This document shows, piece by piece, positions 23,763-31,909 of a DNA stretch of 33,438 nucleotides; within the stretch, counting starts at the first letter, position 1; each line of letters starts with the position of its first letter. The translations under genes and the position numbers were made by a program. Below the pieces are notes generated by a model. That model was not told the DNA's origin and ran no database searches. It worked only from the letters and a program-made list of their open reading frames with translations. The stretch comes from Mesorhizobium sp. (GTDB lineage Bacteria > Pseudomonadota > Alphaproteobacteria > Rhizobiales > Rhizobiaceae). Location: the NCBI GenBank assembly GCA_004017275.1, contig SAKE01000040.1, positions 1-33,438 of the forward strand. The letters run 5' to 3'.

Positions 23763-24368
23763 ATGATGTCGACGCTCAAATCAAAAACATCCGGCGTATC
23801 CCTGCGCCAGCGCGATCTCTTTGGTGGTACCGAGGATCTCCCCGAAGGATTCGTCTATCAGCCGGAATTGATAACACCACGGGACGAAACGGAACTCGCC
23901 CGGCATCTCGAAGGCCTACCCTTCAAGGCGTTCGATTTCCATGGCCATCTGGCAAACCGACGCGTCGTCGGCTTTGGCCTGCGCTACGACTATGACCGGA
24001 ACAAAGTGGTGGAGGCGCCGCCGATCCCCGACTTTCTGCTGCCTCTGCGCGAAAAGGTTGCGATCTTTGCGCGCCGGTCCGCCGAAGCCTTCACGCAGGT
24101 GTTGATCAATGAATACCGAGCCGGCGCTGGCATTGGCTGGCATCGCGACAAGCCTCATTTCGAAGATGTTGCAGGTGTTTCGCTCCTGGCGCCCTGCGAT
24201 TTCCGGCTCAGGCGCCAGAGCGGCACCAAATGGGATCGCCAGACCATCGTCGTCGAGCCAAGGTCGGCCTATCTCATGACCGGTCCATCAAGGACAGAAT
24301 GGGAGCATAGCATTCCGCCGGTTGCCGATCATCGGTATTCGATCACCTTGCGGACTTTGCGATCCTGA
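23763..24368 (+). CDS. AlkB-like 2-oxoglutarate/Fe(II) dioxygenase
   Basis: A 201-residue oxygenase of the AlkB family, which removes alkyl lesions from nucleic acids. The iron ligands are His127 and Asp129 in GWHRDKPHF and His182 in EHSIPP; Arg191 and Arg197 of HRYSITLRTLR bind 2-oxoglutarate. NEYRAGAGIGWHRD is close to the AlkB consensus N-x-Y-x(n)-H-x-D. No signal peptide. ATG at 23763 or 23766 starts the frame; the ribosome site is weak. It may repair DNA or RNA, consistent with a stress-related region. Confidence 0.92.
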   Translation: MMSTLKSKTSGVSLRQRDLFGGTEDLPEGFVYQPELITPRDETELARHLEGLPFKAFDFHGHLANRRVVGFGLRYDYDRNKVVEAPPIPDFLLPLREKVAIFARRSAEAFTQVLINEYRAGAGIGWHRDKPHFEDVAGVSLLAPCDFRLRRQSGTKWDRQTIVVEPRSAYLMTGPSRTEWEHSIPPVADHRYSITLRTLRS

Positions 24369-24514
24369 ACAGCGCGCGCCGGCCTTTCAGGATCCTCGTG
24401 GGGTTGCCGTCGACAAGTCCGGCGCCCTGTTGATTGCCGATGATGTCGGAAACACGGTCTGCGCGTAACGTCCGCACGCCAGTAGGGTACTCGCGTGGCT
24501 ACGGATCGCTTGCT

Positions 24515-25357
24515 TTATCTCGGTGCAAATTCCGCCAGCGCCTTGATGAATGCTTCCGGCGCCTCGATCGGCAGAAACTCGCCGCAATGGGCGATCATAT
24601 GGCCTTGAAGGTTGTTTGCGCCGGACTGCCTCAAACCCTCGAGATAGTCGTCGATAGATCCGAAATCCGCGTCGCCGCGGATATAGAGGATCGGAACGTC
24701 GATGCGTGCCGGCATCGCATTGACCTTGGCATCCTCCTTGGACGCGCGATACCAGTCAAAGCCGGCCTTGAGTGCCTCCGGCCTCGAATAGGCTGCGGTA
24801 AAAGTCTCCCGCATTTCATTCGTTACAGCCCCGGCGCGGCCAGCGAGCAAGTCGAAGAAGAAGTCGAAATAGGCGCGCTGGTGGCCTGTCACCAACAATT
24901 CGGGCAGATCGGGCACCGAATGGAACGCAAAATGCCAGATGTCCGGGTTTGCAATGACATTCCTCCATGGATGAAGGCCGGGGATAACCGTATTCATCGG
25001 CACCGCGCCAACGATGCGATCGCCGTGATGGCGAGCTGCAGCGAAGGCAATCATGCCGCCCACGTCAAAGCCCGCAACGACAATGGATTTGGCGCCGAGC
25101 GCCTCGGCGGCTGAAATCACGACATCGGCCAGAACCCTCTTTTCCGCCGACGGGGGCGTGCCACGCGATTCACCGATTTCCGGAAGGTCGAATGCCAGGG
25201 TGAAGTATCGCGTGCCAAGTTGCTCGATCACGCCATCATAGATTTTTCGGGAATGGGGCCAACCGTGCAGGAGGACCAAAGCCGGTCGATCCGGATCGCC
25301 GGCCATGGATACCGCCAGCTTCATGCCGCTTGTTTCGACGGTCCGGACGAGCATCAT
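24515..25357 (-). CDS. alpha/beta hydrolase with substituted catalytic histidine
   Basis: A 280-residue alpha/beta hydrolase of the epoxide hydrolase/haloalkane dehalogenase type. LLHGWPHS (residues 29-36) forms the oxyanion region. The nucleophile elbow GFDVGG (96-101) has Asp98, as in those two families. The C-terminal segment that normally carries the catalytic His (CGH-x-x-P-x-E-x-P) reads CGEFLPIEAPE, with Glu260 in the His position; His257 is three residues earlier. The enzyme may therefore be inactive or use another residue. AAGGA precedes the start, which may be 25357 or 25354. No signal peptide. Convergent with the AlkB gene. Confidence 0.85.
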   Translation of the reverse strand: MMLVRTVETSGMKLAVSMAGDPDRPALVLLHGWPHSRKIYDGVIEQLGTRYFTLAFDLPEIGESRGTPPSAEKRVLADVVISAAEALGAKSIVVAGFDVGGMIAFAAARHHGDRIVGAVPMNTVIPGLHPWRNVIANPDIWHFAFHSVPDLPELLVTGHQRAYFDFFFDLLAGRAGAVTNEMRETFTAAYSRPEALKAGFDWYRASKEDAKVNAMPARIDVPILYIRGDADFGSIDDYLEGLRQSGANNLQGHMIAHCGEFLPIEAPEAFIKALAEFAPR

Positions 25358-25490
25358 TTATCCTTTCGCAAGAATTTTGGGAAAACGACGGTCGGCCGAA
25401 TAGGTTGCCAGATTGGTTCCGTCGGCATCGCCCCGGCGCCGCTGTTCGTTCCCCAGCAGGCGCACACTATCCGCCCGCGCAACAATGCTC

Positions 25491-25520
25491 AGCCCGTCTC
25501 GCCGTGCGGCGAGGCGGGCT
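25491..25520 (-). terminator. strong hairpin after DUF1236 gene
   Basis: AGCCCGTCTCGCC (25491-25503) pairs with GGCGAGGCGGGCT (25508-25520), a 13-bp stem with a single non-Watson-Crick position and a 4-base loop. It lies 20 bases beyond the DUF1236 stop on the minus strand. No long T-run follows, so it may stall or protect the message. Confidence 0.55.
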
Positions 25521-25539
25521 ATCAGTCCGGGTCGTTTGG

Positions 25540-26220
25540 CTAGGTCAAGATCAGCACGATCTTGAATGTATCCGGATCGACGATGACGATCCGACCGTCC
25601 GCAAGGACGAAATACTCGTAGGTTTCGTAAGCCGGGACGATCTTGACGATACGAGCCGGCAAACGATGCAGCCTGATCTTGTGCCGCGGAACTTCGACGC
25701 CGATGCTGATGTCAAAAGCGACATTGGACACCGGCTCGACCTTCGTCTCCCGGATGATCTGGGTCACCTGGGTTTTCTGTTCGACCGTCACATTGTTGAT
25801 GGAGGCGGTCGACGTCGTATCCTGCGTTGAGGTCTTGCCCTGAGCCTGCTCATCGGTCTGCATCTTGGCCTTGCCCTGGGCCTGCTGGTCGGTGGTGGTG
25901 CCGGCCTTGTCCTGAGCCTGCTCGTCGGTCTTGACCTTGGTCTTGCCCTGGGCCTGCTGGTCGGTGGTGGTGCCGGCCTTGCCCTGAGCCTGCACGTCGG
26001 TCTTGACCTTGGCCTTGCCCTGGGCCTGCTGGTCGGTGGTAGCGCCAGCTTTACCCTGCGCCTGCTCGCCCGACTTCGAATCCGTTTGGCAGTTGGCCGT
26101 TCCGGCGACGCAATTCGCGTCTGCTCCTGATTGGCTTTCGGCCGGCTGTTGTGTCTGGGCCATCGCTGTCCCACAGCCGAGTCCGATCGCCAGCATGCTG
26201 GTAACGAGAACATGTTTCAT
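25540..26220 (-). CDS. secreted DUF1236 protein with 12-residue tandem repeats
   Basis: A 226-residue exported protein. A signal peptide ends near residue 21 (AMA-Q). Residues 53-136 are seven tandem repeats of a 12-residue unit beginning QAQGK, alternating between a Gly/Thr form (QAQGKAGTTTDQ) and a Lys form (QAQGKAKVKTDV), so the real period is 24 residues. The C-terminal part (about 170-226) is a DUF1236 domain with VPRHKIRLHRLP, IVPAYETYEYFVL and RIVIVDPDTFKIV. It is probably periplasmic or surface exposed. GGGAG lies nine bases before the start, and an EcfG-like promoter about 40 bases upstream. Function unknown. Confidence 0.87.
   Translation of the reverse strand: MKHVLVTSMLAIGLGCGTAMAQTQQPAESQSGADANCVAGTANCQTDSKSGEQAQGKAGATTDQQAQGKAKVKTDVQAQGKAGTTTDQQAQGKTKVKTDEQAQDKAGTTTDQQAQGKAKMQTDEQAQGKTSTQDTTSTASINNVTVEQKTQVTQIIRETKVEPVSNVAFDISIGVEVPRHKIRLHRLPARIVKIVPAYETYEYFVLADGRIVIVDPDTFKIVLILT
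25813..26064 (-). repeat. in-frame tandem repeats, 36/72 bp period
   Basis: Seven 36-bp units encode the QAQGK repeats of the DUF1236 protein. Alternation of two unit types gives a 72-bp higher-order period, indicating recent tandem duplication; copy number is likely to vary between strains. Confidence 0.85.
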
Positions 26221-26260
26221 GGGAAAATCTCCCTGGTGAGTTCGTCCCTTCAGTGGGTAG

Positions 26261-26285
26261 AACCATGACCAAAAAAGATTGTTCC
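26261..26285 (-). promoter_or_regulatory. EcfG-type promoter candidate
   Basis: On the minus strand GGAAC (26285-26281) is followed after 17 bases by GTT (26263-26261), 40 bases before the DUF1236 gene start at 26220. Confidence 0.55.
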
Positions 26286-26394
26286 GACAAAGAATGCGTG
26301 ACTGCTAAAAAACGATCCGCTTGAGATCGTACGGTGCGCAGGTGTTTGAGGCATCGCTTCTCCTGACCTCCGGATGAAGCATGTGACGCCGTCA

Positions 26395-27144
26395 TCAATG
26401 CATGGGCTCGCGTACCAGATGGAATTTCGCGATCTCGCAGTGTCGGTCCACCAGCGACAGCAAATCCGTGGGCGGGCCGCTACGGTCTGGCCGCCTCCAG
26501 CCAATTTCAAACGAAAATACAGGGCTGTCGCGATCCGGTCGGCGCTCGAGGCCAACCAACCGCGCCCGGTAACCGAGCGGCTTGACGATGTCGTCGAGAT
26601 CGCCCGCTCTCCCATCCTTCCAGGCGACATCCAGTTCAGCATGATGGTCGCGAGGAATGTGCAGGTCGATCCACTTCAGAACGAGAAGCGTCAACAAGGT
26701 CAGCCCCGTCCCGGCCGCCCCCAAGCCATACTGGCCGCCGCCGAAGGCCAAGCCGATCGCCGTCATCACCCACAGGGTGGCAGCCGTAGTGACCCCGCTG
26801 ACAAGGTTGCCGCGGCGAAGGATGGCGCCACCGCCGATGAAGCCGACCCCTGTCAGCACGCCGAGCGGAAAGCGCAACACGTCCATGGAGCCAAAGGAAT
26901 CGGGGCTTTTGCCGCCAACTCCCAACAATATGTTTGCCTGTACCATCGTGAGGGCGGCGGCCAGTCCGACCAGAATGGTCGTCCTGAAGCCCGCCGAATG
27001 ACCGCGCGTTTCGCGGTCCAATCCGATCGCCGCCCCGGCGACCACGGTCAAAACCAATCGCACCACGATATCTTGCCAGTCTGGATTTAGGGGCATTGCA
27101 AGGGCCTGAATTAGAAGCCGATTATTGTGCAATCCAATTCTCAT
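26395..27144 (-). CDS. MgtC/SapB-family membrane protein
   Basis: A protein of up to 249 residues. The N-terminal half is the MgtC domain with several membrane segments: GAAIGLDRETRGHSAGFRT (about 38-56), ILVGLAAALTMVQA and FPLGVLTGVGFIGGGAILRR (about 92-111). The C-terminal soluble part (about 165-249) resembles a small regulatory domain. MgtC proteins help cells survive low magnesium and acid. Start: the ATG at 27144 or at 27096 (233 aa); neither ribosome site is strong. No EcfG-type site seen. Confidence 0.88.
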   Translation of the reverse strand: MRIGLHNNRLLIQALAMPLNPDWQDIVVRLVLTVVAGAAIGLDRETRGHSAGFRTTILVGLAAALTMVQANILLGVGGKSPDSFGSMDVLRFPLGVLTGVGFIGGGAILRRGNLVSGVTTAATLWVMTAIGLAFGGGQYGLGAAGTGLTLLTLLVLKWIDLHIPRDHHAELDVAWKDGRAGDLDDIVKPLGYRARLVGLERRPDRDSPVFSFEIGWRRPDRSGPPTDLLSLVDRHCEIAKFHLVREPMH

Positions 27145-27221
27145 GCGCGCGTTAAGTTCCCTGCGCCATGTTCAGGAGATCCGCGCAGCCAAGCTCGCAG
27201 CTGAAAATTGAGACCGTAATT

Positions 27222-27482
27222 CTAGCGGCGCGGGCTGCGTATCGGGATTTGCACGACATTCTCCGACCCAGGCGGGTCAAAAGCCATGGCCAGTTGACGC
27301 ACTGAGGCCATCTCCACGATCAGTTCTTCGATCGAAAGGTTTGGCAAACCGGTCTTCACCTTCTGCCTCACGCTGGCTGCAAGCTCATGAACCCGTACCG
27401 GGACGAAAAGTGGGCTGTCATCCAGCAGCTTGCTGATTTCGATCACGACATCGGCGTCAATGTCTTTCGGCAATTCCCGCAT
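27222..27482 (-). CDS. small hypothetical protein
   Basis: An 86-residue protein starting MRELPKDIDADVVIEISKLL; GAGGTG lies seven bases before the ATG at 27482. The sequence shows two helices (VHELAASVRQKVKTG, SIEELIVEMASVRQLAMAF) and a basic C-terminal end. I recognise no domain. The frame is open further upstream to 27656 but without a supported start. Confidence 0.6.
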   Translation of the reverse strand: MRELPKDIDADVVIEISKLLDDSPLFVPVRVHELAASVRQKVKTGLPNLSIEELIVEMASVRQLAMAFDPPGSENVVQIPIRSPRR

Positions 27483-27751
27483 GGGCGTCACCTCGGTCCC
27501 GCAGCGGCCCGTGACGGGCATCTGGCATTGCGCGCCAGGCCATGGAATACGTCGGCTGTGCCGGGCGCTGATCCATTCATAAATCCGCTGGCTTCGACGT
27601 GTCACGAAAAAAATCGGTACGGCAATAACCAAGCGGTTCGGTTCACCGGCCTGCAAGCGCCATGCGCGGATCGCGGTCTGCAGCTTTTTCCCACAAGGAG
27701 GAACAAAAAATATCGCCCGGAATTGAGACTGGTGGATCGGAGGATCGAGTG

Positions 27752-27946
27752 ATGGATAGCAGGGAAGAGCGCATCAAACGGCGAGCTTACGAGATCTGGG
27801 AGCGCGAGGGCCGGCCAACGGGGCGCGAACAGGAGCATTGGGATCAGGCTGTCCAGGAGATAGAGGCAGAAGGTTCGGAGACCGAACGCGGTCCAGTTGT
27901 GTCTGATCCGTCAGTTGGCGACGGCGCAAAAAGCTGGAAGGATTGA
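27752..27946 (+). CDS. DUF2934-domain small protein
   Basis: A 64-residue protein whose N-terminus matches DUF2934: REERIKRRAYEIWEREGRPT and then GREQEHWDQAVQEIE. The rest is acidic and probably disordered. GGAGG lies eight bases before the ATG at 27752. DUF2934 proteins are small, of unknown function, and common in rhizobia near stress genes. Confidence 0.82.
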   Translation: MDSREERIKRRAYEIWEREGRPTGREQEHWDQAVQEIEAEGSETERGPVVSDPSVGDGAKSWKD

Positions 27947-28024
27947 AGGCAGGCCCGCTCGTCCCTGCCTGGCAACCCAAACCCTTCAGCCTCGTTTGTC
28001 GAATATCAACCAGAGGAGGTTTCC

Positions 28025-28207
28025 ATGAAGAGGCCCCTGTCGTTTCTGGTGCTGGCTGCTGTTCTTGCGCTCGGCGCATGTGACAACAACATCGAACCGA
28101 TGAAAGCCGATACCGAGACGGTCACCAAGAACCCGCAGGTTGACCAGGACGCCAGACCCAAGTCGACGACCGCCGGCGACCAGGCAACTACGGTGCCGCA
28201 GAAATAA
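28025..28207 (+). CDS. small lipoprotein
   Basis: A 60-residue predicted lipoprotein. The signal sequence MKRPLSFLVLAAVLALGAC ends in a lipobox LGAC with Cys19 as the lipidation site, followed by DN, which may affect sorting. The mature part is short, hydrophilic and Thr/Lys rich. GAGGAGG lies about six bases before the ATG. Likely anchored in a membrane facing the periplasm; function unknown. Confidence 0.82.
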   Translation: MKRPLSFLVLAAVLALGACDNNIEPMKADTETVTKNPQVDQDARPKSTTAGDQATTVPQK

Positions 28208-28376
28208 GTGCTGTCCTCATTTTGCGATACGCCGTTGCTGCGCATCGCCTATCCTCGGGATGAGACGCCCTTGTCCTGCCGCAAATCTCAGACCACCAAG
28301 TTGGTGAGTGGTAGATGCTGTTGGGTCTCGGGCGGACATCATGAAACCTTTTGATTTTTAAGCCGTTATCGCCCTT

Positions 28377-30392
28377 ATGTCCGGGGCTGAATTCAAGCCG
28401 AAAGGGGTCGAAGGCGCCGAACCACGCGGTGCTGCAAAGTCGCGCCGGAAAAGGGCCTCGATTGTCGAAGCCGCGGCCGAGGCCGACGATCAAGCCGCGC
28501 CCGAGGTCGACGGCCAGGCCGCGCCGCCGCCGGATGCCATCGAACCCGATCCGGAACTGACGCCCGAAGAGGTCGAGCATGCGCGCAAGCGATACTTGCT
28601 TCGGCGGTTCTGGATCAGCGCACGCGGTTACTGGAGCCGCGGCGGCGATCGGTTCGCCTGGCCGCTCACGATCGGGGTGCTGCTGCTGATCTGCATCAAC
28701 ATCGGCTTCCAGTATGGGATCAATGTCTGGAACCGTTCGATGTTCGATGCTCTCGAGCAGCGCAACGCCCGTAGCGTCTATTTCCTCAGCGCGGTATTCG
28801 TGCCGCTGGTGATCTGCAGCGGCAGCCTTGTCGTCGCGCAGGTCTATCTGCGCATGACCATCCAGCGCCGCTGGCGTTCCTGGCTGACCACCGCGGTCAT
28901 CGCACGCTGGCTGGCAGGCGGCCGCTACTATCAGTTGAACCTCGTCGGCGGCGACCACAAGAACCCCGAGGCCCGCATGACCGAGGATCTGCGCATCGCC
29001 ACCGAGTCGCCGGTCGATTTCATCGCCGGCGTCCTCAACGCGTTTCTGTCGGCCTCGACCTTCATCGTCGTGCTATGGACCATCGGCGGCGCGCTCACTC
29101 TGCCTATCGGCGGTGAGAGCATCACCATTCCTGGCTTCCTGGTCATCACCGCGGTGATCTATGCCGCCATCACCTCGACCTCGATGGTGGTTATCGGCCG
29201 CAATTTCGTCCAGCTCTCCGAGCGGAAGAACCAGGCGGAGGCCGAACTGCGCTACACGCTGACGCGCGTGCGCGAAAACGGCGAGAGCATCGCCTTGCTG
29301 GGCGGCGAGGAGGAGGAGCGCAGCGGCATCGACAGGAATTTCGGCCATGTGCTGAGGCAATGGGCGCTGCTGACTGGCCAGCACATGCGCACGGCGGCGG
29401 TGTCGCAGGGATCGAGCCTGTTTGCGCCGGTCGTGCCGATCCTGCTGTGTGCGCCAAAATTCCTCGAAGGCTCAATGACGCTTGGCGAGGTGATGCAGGC
29501 AGCCTCCGCCTTCGGCATCGTGCAGGGCGCTTTCGGATGGCTGGTCGACAACTATCCCCGTCTCGCCGACTGGAACGCCTGCGCCCGGCGCATCGCTTCG
29601 CTGATGATGTCGCTCGATGGGCTCGAGCGCGCGGAACAGAGCGACGCGCTCGGACGCATCCAGCACGGCCAAACCGATGACGGTGCGATGCTCAGCCTCG
29701 ACAACCTCTCCGTGACGCTCGACGACGGCACCGCCGTGGTGAAGGAGACCGAGGTTGCGATCGAACCGGGTGAACGGGTGCTGGTGGCCGGCGAATCCGG
29801 ATCGGGCAAGTCGACGCTGGTGCGGGCCGTCGCGGGCCTGTGGCCGTGGGGCGGCGGCGGCGTCAATTTCCACGCCGGCAGGCGTCTGTTCATGCTGCCG
29901 CAGCGCCCCTACATCCCCTCGGGCACGCTTCGCCGCGCGGTTGCCTATCCTGCGGCGGCGGACAAATGGACGATCAGGCAAATCAAGGCAGCCCTCGACA
30001 AGGTGGGTCTTGCCTATCTTGCCGACAGGATCAAGGAAGAAGCGCCATGGGACCAGACGCTGTCGGGTGGCGAAAAGCAACGCCTCGCCTTCGCGCGCCT
30101 GCTGCTGCATCGCCCCGATATCGTCGTGCTGGATGAAGCGACATCGGCGCTGGACGAGAAGAGCCAGGACAAGATGATGCAAACGGTGATCCGCGAACTG
30201 CCTGACGTAACCATCATAAGCGTGGCGCATCGCGCCGAGCTGGAGGCCTTCCACAGCCGCAAGATCACACTGGAGCGGCGTGAGGGCGGGGCAAAGCTTG
30301 TCAGCGACATCGATCTTGTCCAGCGCAGGAGGAGCAGGCGGAACCTGCTCGGGCGCGCCCTGTGGGGCTCCGGCGCTCGCAACAGAAGGTAA
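28377..30392 (+). CDS. SbmA/BacA-like ABC transporter, fused permease and ATPase
   Basis: A 671-residue ABC half-transporter of the YddA/ABCD type. About 60 residues of Ala/Glu/Pro-rich, probably disordered sequence precede an SbmA/BacA-like membrane domain (about 75-400; includes NVWNRSMFDALEQRN, where such proteins have a conserved WNR motif). The ATPase domain has Walker A GESGSGKST (about 472-480), signature LSGGEKQRLAFARLL (about 562) and Walker B IVVLDEATSALDE (about 583). Relatives import peptides, cobalamin or bleomycin, or export fatty acids. The ribosome site for the ATG at 28377 is weak. Confidence 0.92.
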   Translation: MSGAEFKPKGVEGAEPRGAAKSRRKRASIVEAAAEADDQAAPEVDGQAAPPPDAIEPDPELTPEEVEHARKRYLLRRFWISARGYWSRGGDRFAWPLTIGVLLLICINIGFQYGINVWNRSMFDALEQRNARSVYFLSAVFVPLVICSGSLVVAQVYLRMTIQRRWRSWLTTAVIARWLAGGRYYQLNLVGGDHKNPEARMTEDLRIATESPVDFIAGVLNAFLSASTFIVVLWTIGGALTLPIGGESITIPGFLVITAVIYAAITSTSMVVIGRNFVQLSERKNQAEAELRYTLTRVRENGESIALLGGEEEERSGIDRNFGHVLRQWALLTGQHMRTAAVSQGSSLFAPVVPILLCAPKFLEGSMTLGEVMQAASAFGIVQGAFGWLVDNYPRLADWNACARRIASLMMSLDGLERAEQSDALGRIQHGQTDDGAMLSLDNLSVTLDDGTAVVKETEVAIEPGERVLVAGESGSGKSTLVRAVAGLWPWGGGGVNFHAGRRLFMLPQRPYIPSGTLRRAVAYPAAADKWTIRQIKAALDKVGLAYLADRIKEEAPWDQTLSGGEKQRLAFARLLLHRPDIVVLDEATSALDEKSQDKMMQTVIRELPDVTIISVAHRAELEAFHSRKITLERREGGAKLVSDIDLVQRRRSRRNLLGRALWGSGARNRR

Positions 30393-30505
30393 CGTGACCC
30401 AGTAGGGCGACGTTGGTGCAAACGCGTGACTGACGAAGCTATCTCGGCCAGATCTTGGGAGCCTGCTTGACCTTCGAGACATCGTCGAATAGCTAAGGCT
30501 CGCGC

Positions 30506-30579
30506 GCGGGTATAGCTCAGTGGTAGAGCAGCAGCCTTCCAAGCTGAATATGCGGGTTCGATTCCCGCTACCCGCTCCA
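30506..30579 (+). tRNA. tRNA-Gly (TCC)
   Basis: A 74-base tRNA with encoded CCA. The acceptor GCGGGTA (30506-30512) pairs with TACCCGC (30569-30575), then discriminator T and CCA (30577-30579). D-arm AGCTCAGTGGTAGAGC and T-arm GCGGGTTCGATTCCCGC are canonical. Anticodon TCC at 30538-30540 in loop CTTCCAA. Confidence 0.97.
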
Positions 30580-30664
30580 GACTTTCATTCCAGCGCCGGC
30601 AAGCCGAAACACTGCGCGGCAAGGCGCGCAGCGCTCCAGAAGCGTTTGCTTGCGCCGCGCTTGG

Positions 30665-31129
30665 CTAGCTGTTGAACGCGGACACCACCTGGTGCTGTTG
30701 CGGCACCTGGCCGTTTGGCGTCAGCTTGTCGACGATGCCGGGCAAGGCGGTGGACAGTTGCTTGAGCAGTTCCTGCTCGTCCATTCCGGTCCGTTGCGCG
30801 ATCTCGCGAATGATCTGCGGGCCGATCGCGGTGCCGAGATCATTGGCGTTGATCGACTGGTTCTGCCCGGTGCCGACCCAGGAGTCCGCGGCGTTGCCGT
30901 GGCCGGCATCCCTGAGCTTGTCGAGCAGGCCGCCCAGTCCGCCGAGCAGGCCACCGTCGGCGGACGTGGTTTCCGTCGGGGCAGGGCCGGCCGGAGCGGG
31001 AGCGGCTGGCTGTTCGGGCTGTTCGGCACTTCTGCCGCTCAGCATCTTTCCGACCAGCAGCGCGCCGAGCGCGATCATCAGTGGTTTGGTGATGTTGCCG
31101 CCCGGAACGGCATTGTCAAAAAGTCCCAT
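30665..31129 (-). CDS. YidB-like (DUF937) protein
   Basis: A 154-residue protein of the YidB type. It starts MGLFDNAVPGG, has a short hydrophobic segment (about 15-28), a Pro/Ala/Glu-rich linker (about 33-57), a Gly/Leu segment (GGLLGGLGGLLDKL) and the DUF937-like C-terminal half with QRTGMDEQELLKQLSTALPG and VDKLTPNGQVP. GGAGG precedes the ATG at 31129 by seven bases. Function unknown. Confidence 0.87.
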   Translation of the reverse strand: MGLFDNAVPGGNITKPLMIALGALLVGKMLSGRSAEQPEQPAAPAPAGPAPTETTSADGGLLGGLGGLLDKLRDAGHGNAADSWVGTGQNQSINANDLGTAIGPQIIREIAQRTGMDEQELLKQLSTALPGIVDKLTPNGQVPQQHQVVSAFNS

Positions 31130-31259
31130 AGTGGATCCTCCATAGCGACCAAGCCCGTCCGATCTCGACAATGGACCATTCGGGCGGAATTTCAAGCTGG
31201 CTTGAGGTTTTGACAATCATATGAAAATGTTCGGCTGGCGGGGGGATGGAGAGGAAAAA

Positions 31260-31517
31260 ATGGGTATCATCAGCTGGATCATTCTCGGCGTGGTCGCCGG
31301 CTTCATCGGCAGCAAGATCGTCAACAAGACCGGCCAGGGCATGATCATGGATATCGTGCTGGGCATCGTCGGCGCCATAGTCGGAGGCCTGATCTTCAGT
31401 GCCTTCGGCGCGTCAGGCGTCACCGGCCTCAACATCTACAGCCTGATCGTCGCGGTGGTTGGCGCGGTGGTTGTCCTCTGGGCCTACCATCAGTTCAGTG
31501 CGAAGCGGGCGCTTTAG
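31260..31517 (+). CDS. GlsB/YeaQ/YmgE-family membrane protein
   Basis: An 85-residue protein with three hydrophobic, Gly-rich segments: IISWIILGVVAGFIGSKIV, then MDIVLGIVGAIVGGLIFSAF, then YSLIVAVVGAVVVLWAYH. This matches the transglycosylase-associated (Tam, YeaQ/YmgE) stress-response membrane family. The ATG at 31260 has GGAGAGG seven to eight bases upstream; the ATG at 31221 is rejected. It is divergent from the YidB-like gene. Confidence 0.88.
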   Translation: MGIISWIILGVVAGFIGSKIVNKTGQGMIMDIVLGIVGAIVGGLIFSAFGASGVTGLNIYSLIVAVVGAVVVLWAYHQFSAKRAL

Positions 31518-31593
31518 GCGTCTGCCGGGTCGTCTGAGGTTCGAATTTCTGTTGGGGCAGACTGGCTTCGAGCCGGTATGTGCAGCGGCTCGC

Positions 31594-31731
31594 CTATGGC
31601 ATCAACACCGCGTCGGCGGCCGCGAAAAAGATCAGCGTTCCCGCGATGAACACCGCCCAGCCGACAAGCGACTTGCGGATGGCGGCCTTGTGCTCGGTGT
31701 CGGAGCTCTTGTTCCGGTCAAAATCCGTCAT
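31594..31731 (-). CDS. 45-residue membrane peptide
   Basis: A short frame reading MTDFDRNKSSDTEHKAAIRK, then SLVGWAVFIAGTLIFFAAAD and a short end (AVLMP). It has a charged N-terminus and one membrane segment (about residues 20-41). AAGGGAG lies seven bases before the ATG at 31731. The charge pattern and ribosome site support a real small membrane protein. Function unknown. Confidence 0.6.
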   Translation of the reverse strand: MTDFDRNKSSDTEHKAAIRKSLVGWAVFIAGTLIFFAAADAVLMP

Positions 31732-31909
31732 GGGGAAACTCCCTTGGCTGCTTGATCATGTCGCCGTCGATCGAACGGTTCTTCGCCGATTAGACGATCT
31801 TTTTCGGCCCGGCAACGGCTCGTGGGCGCCTGTCTGGGTGCCGAGGCTAATGCATGCCGCCCAAAAGTGATCTCGGTTTTGGGAGAACGACATGCATAAA
31901 AACAAAGAC

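Noticed and set aside
25388..25412. EcfG-type promoter before the alpha/beta hydrolase gene
   Set aside because: The -35 part reads GCAAC instead of GGAAC, a mismatch at a strongly conserved position.
2175..30579. island attachment sites at the two tRNA genes
   Set aside because: I looked for repeats of the tRNA 3' ends within the block and saw none, and there is no integrase gene.
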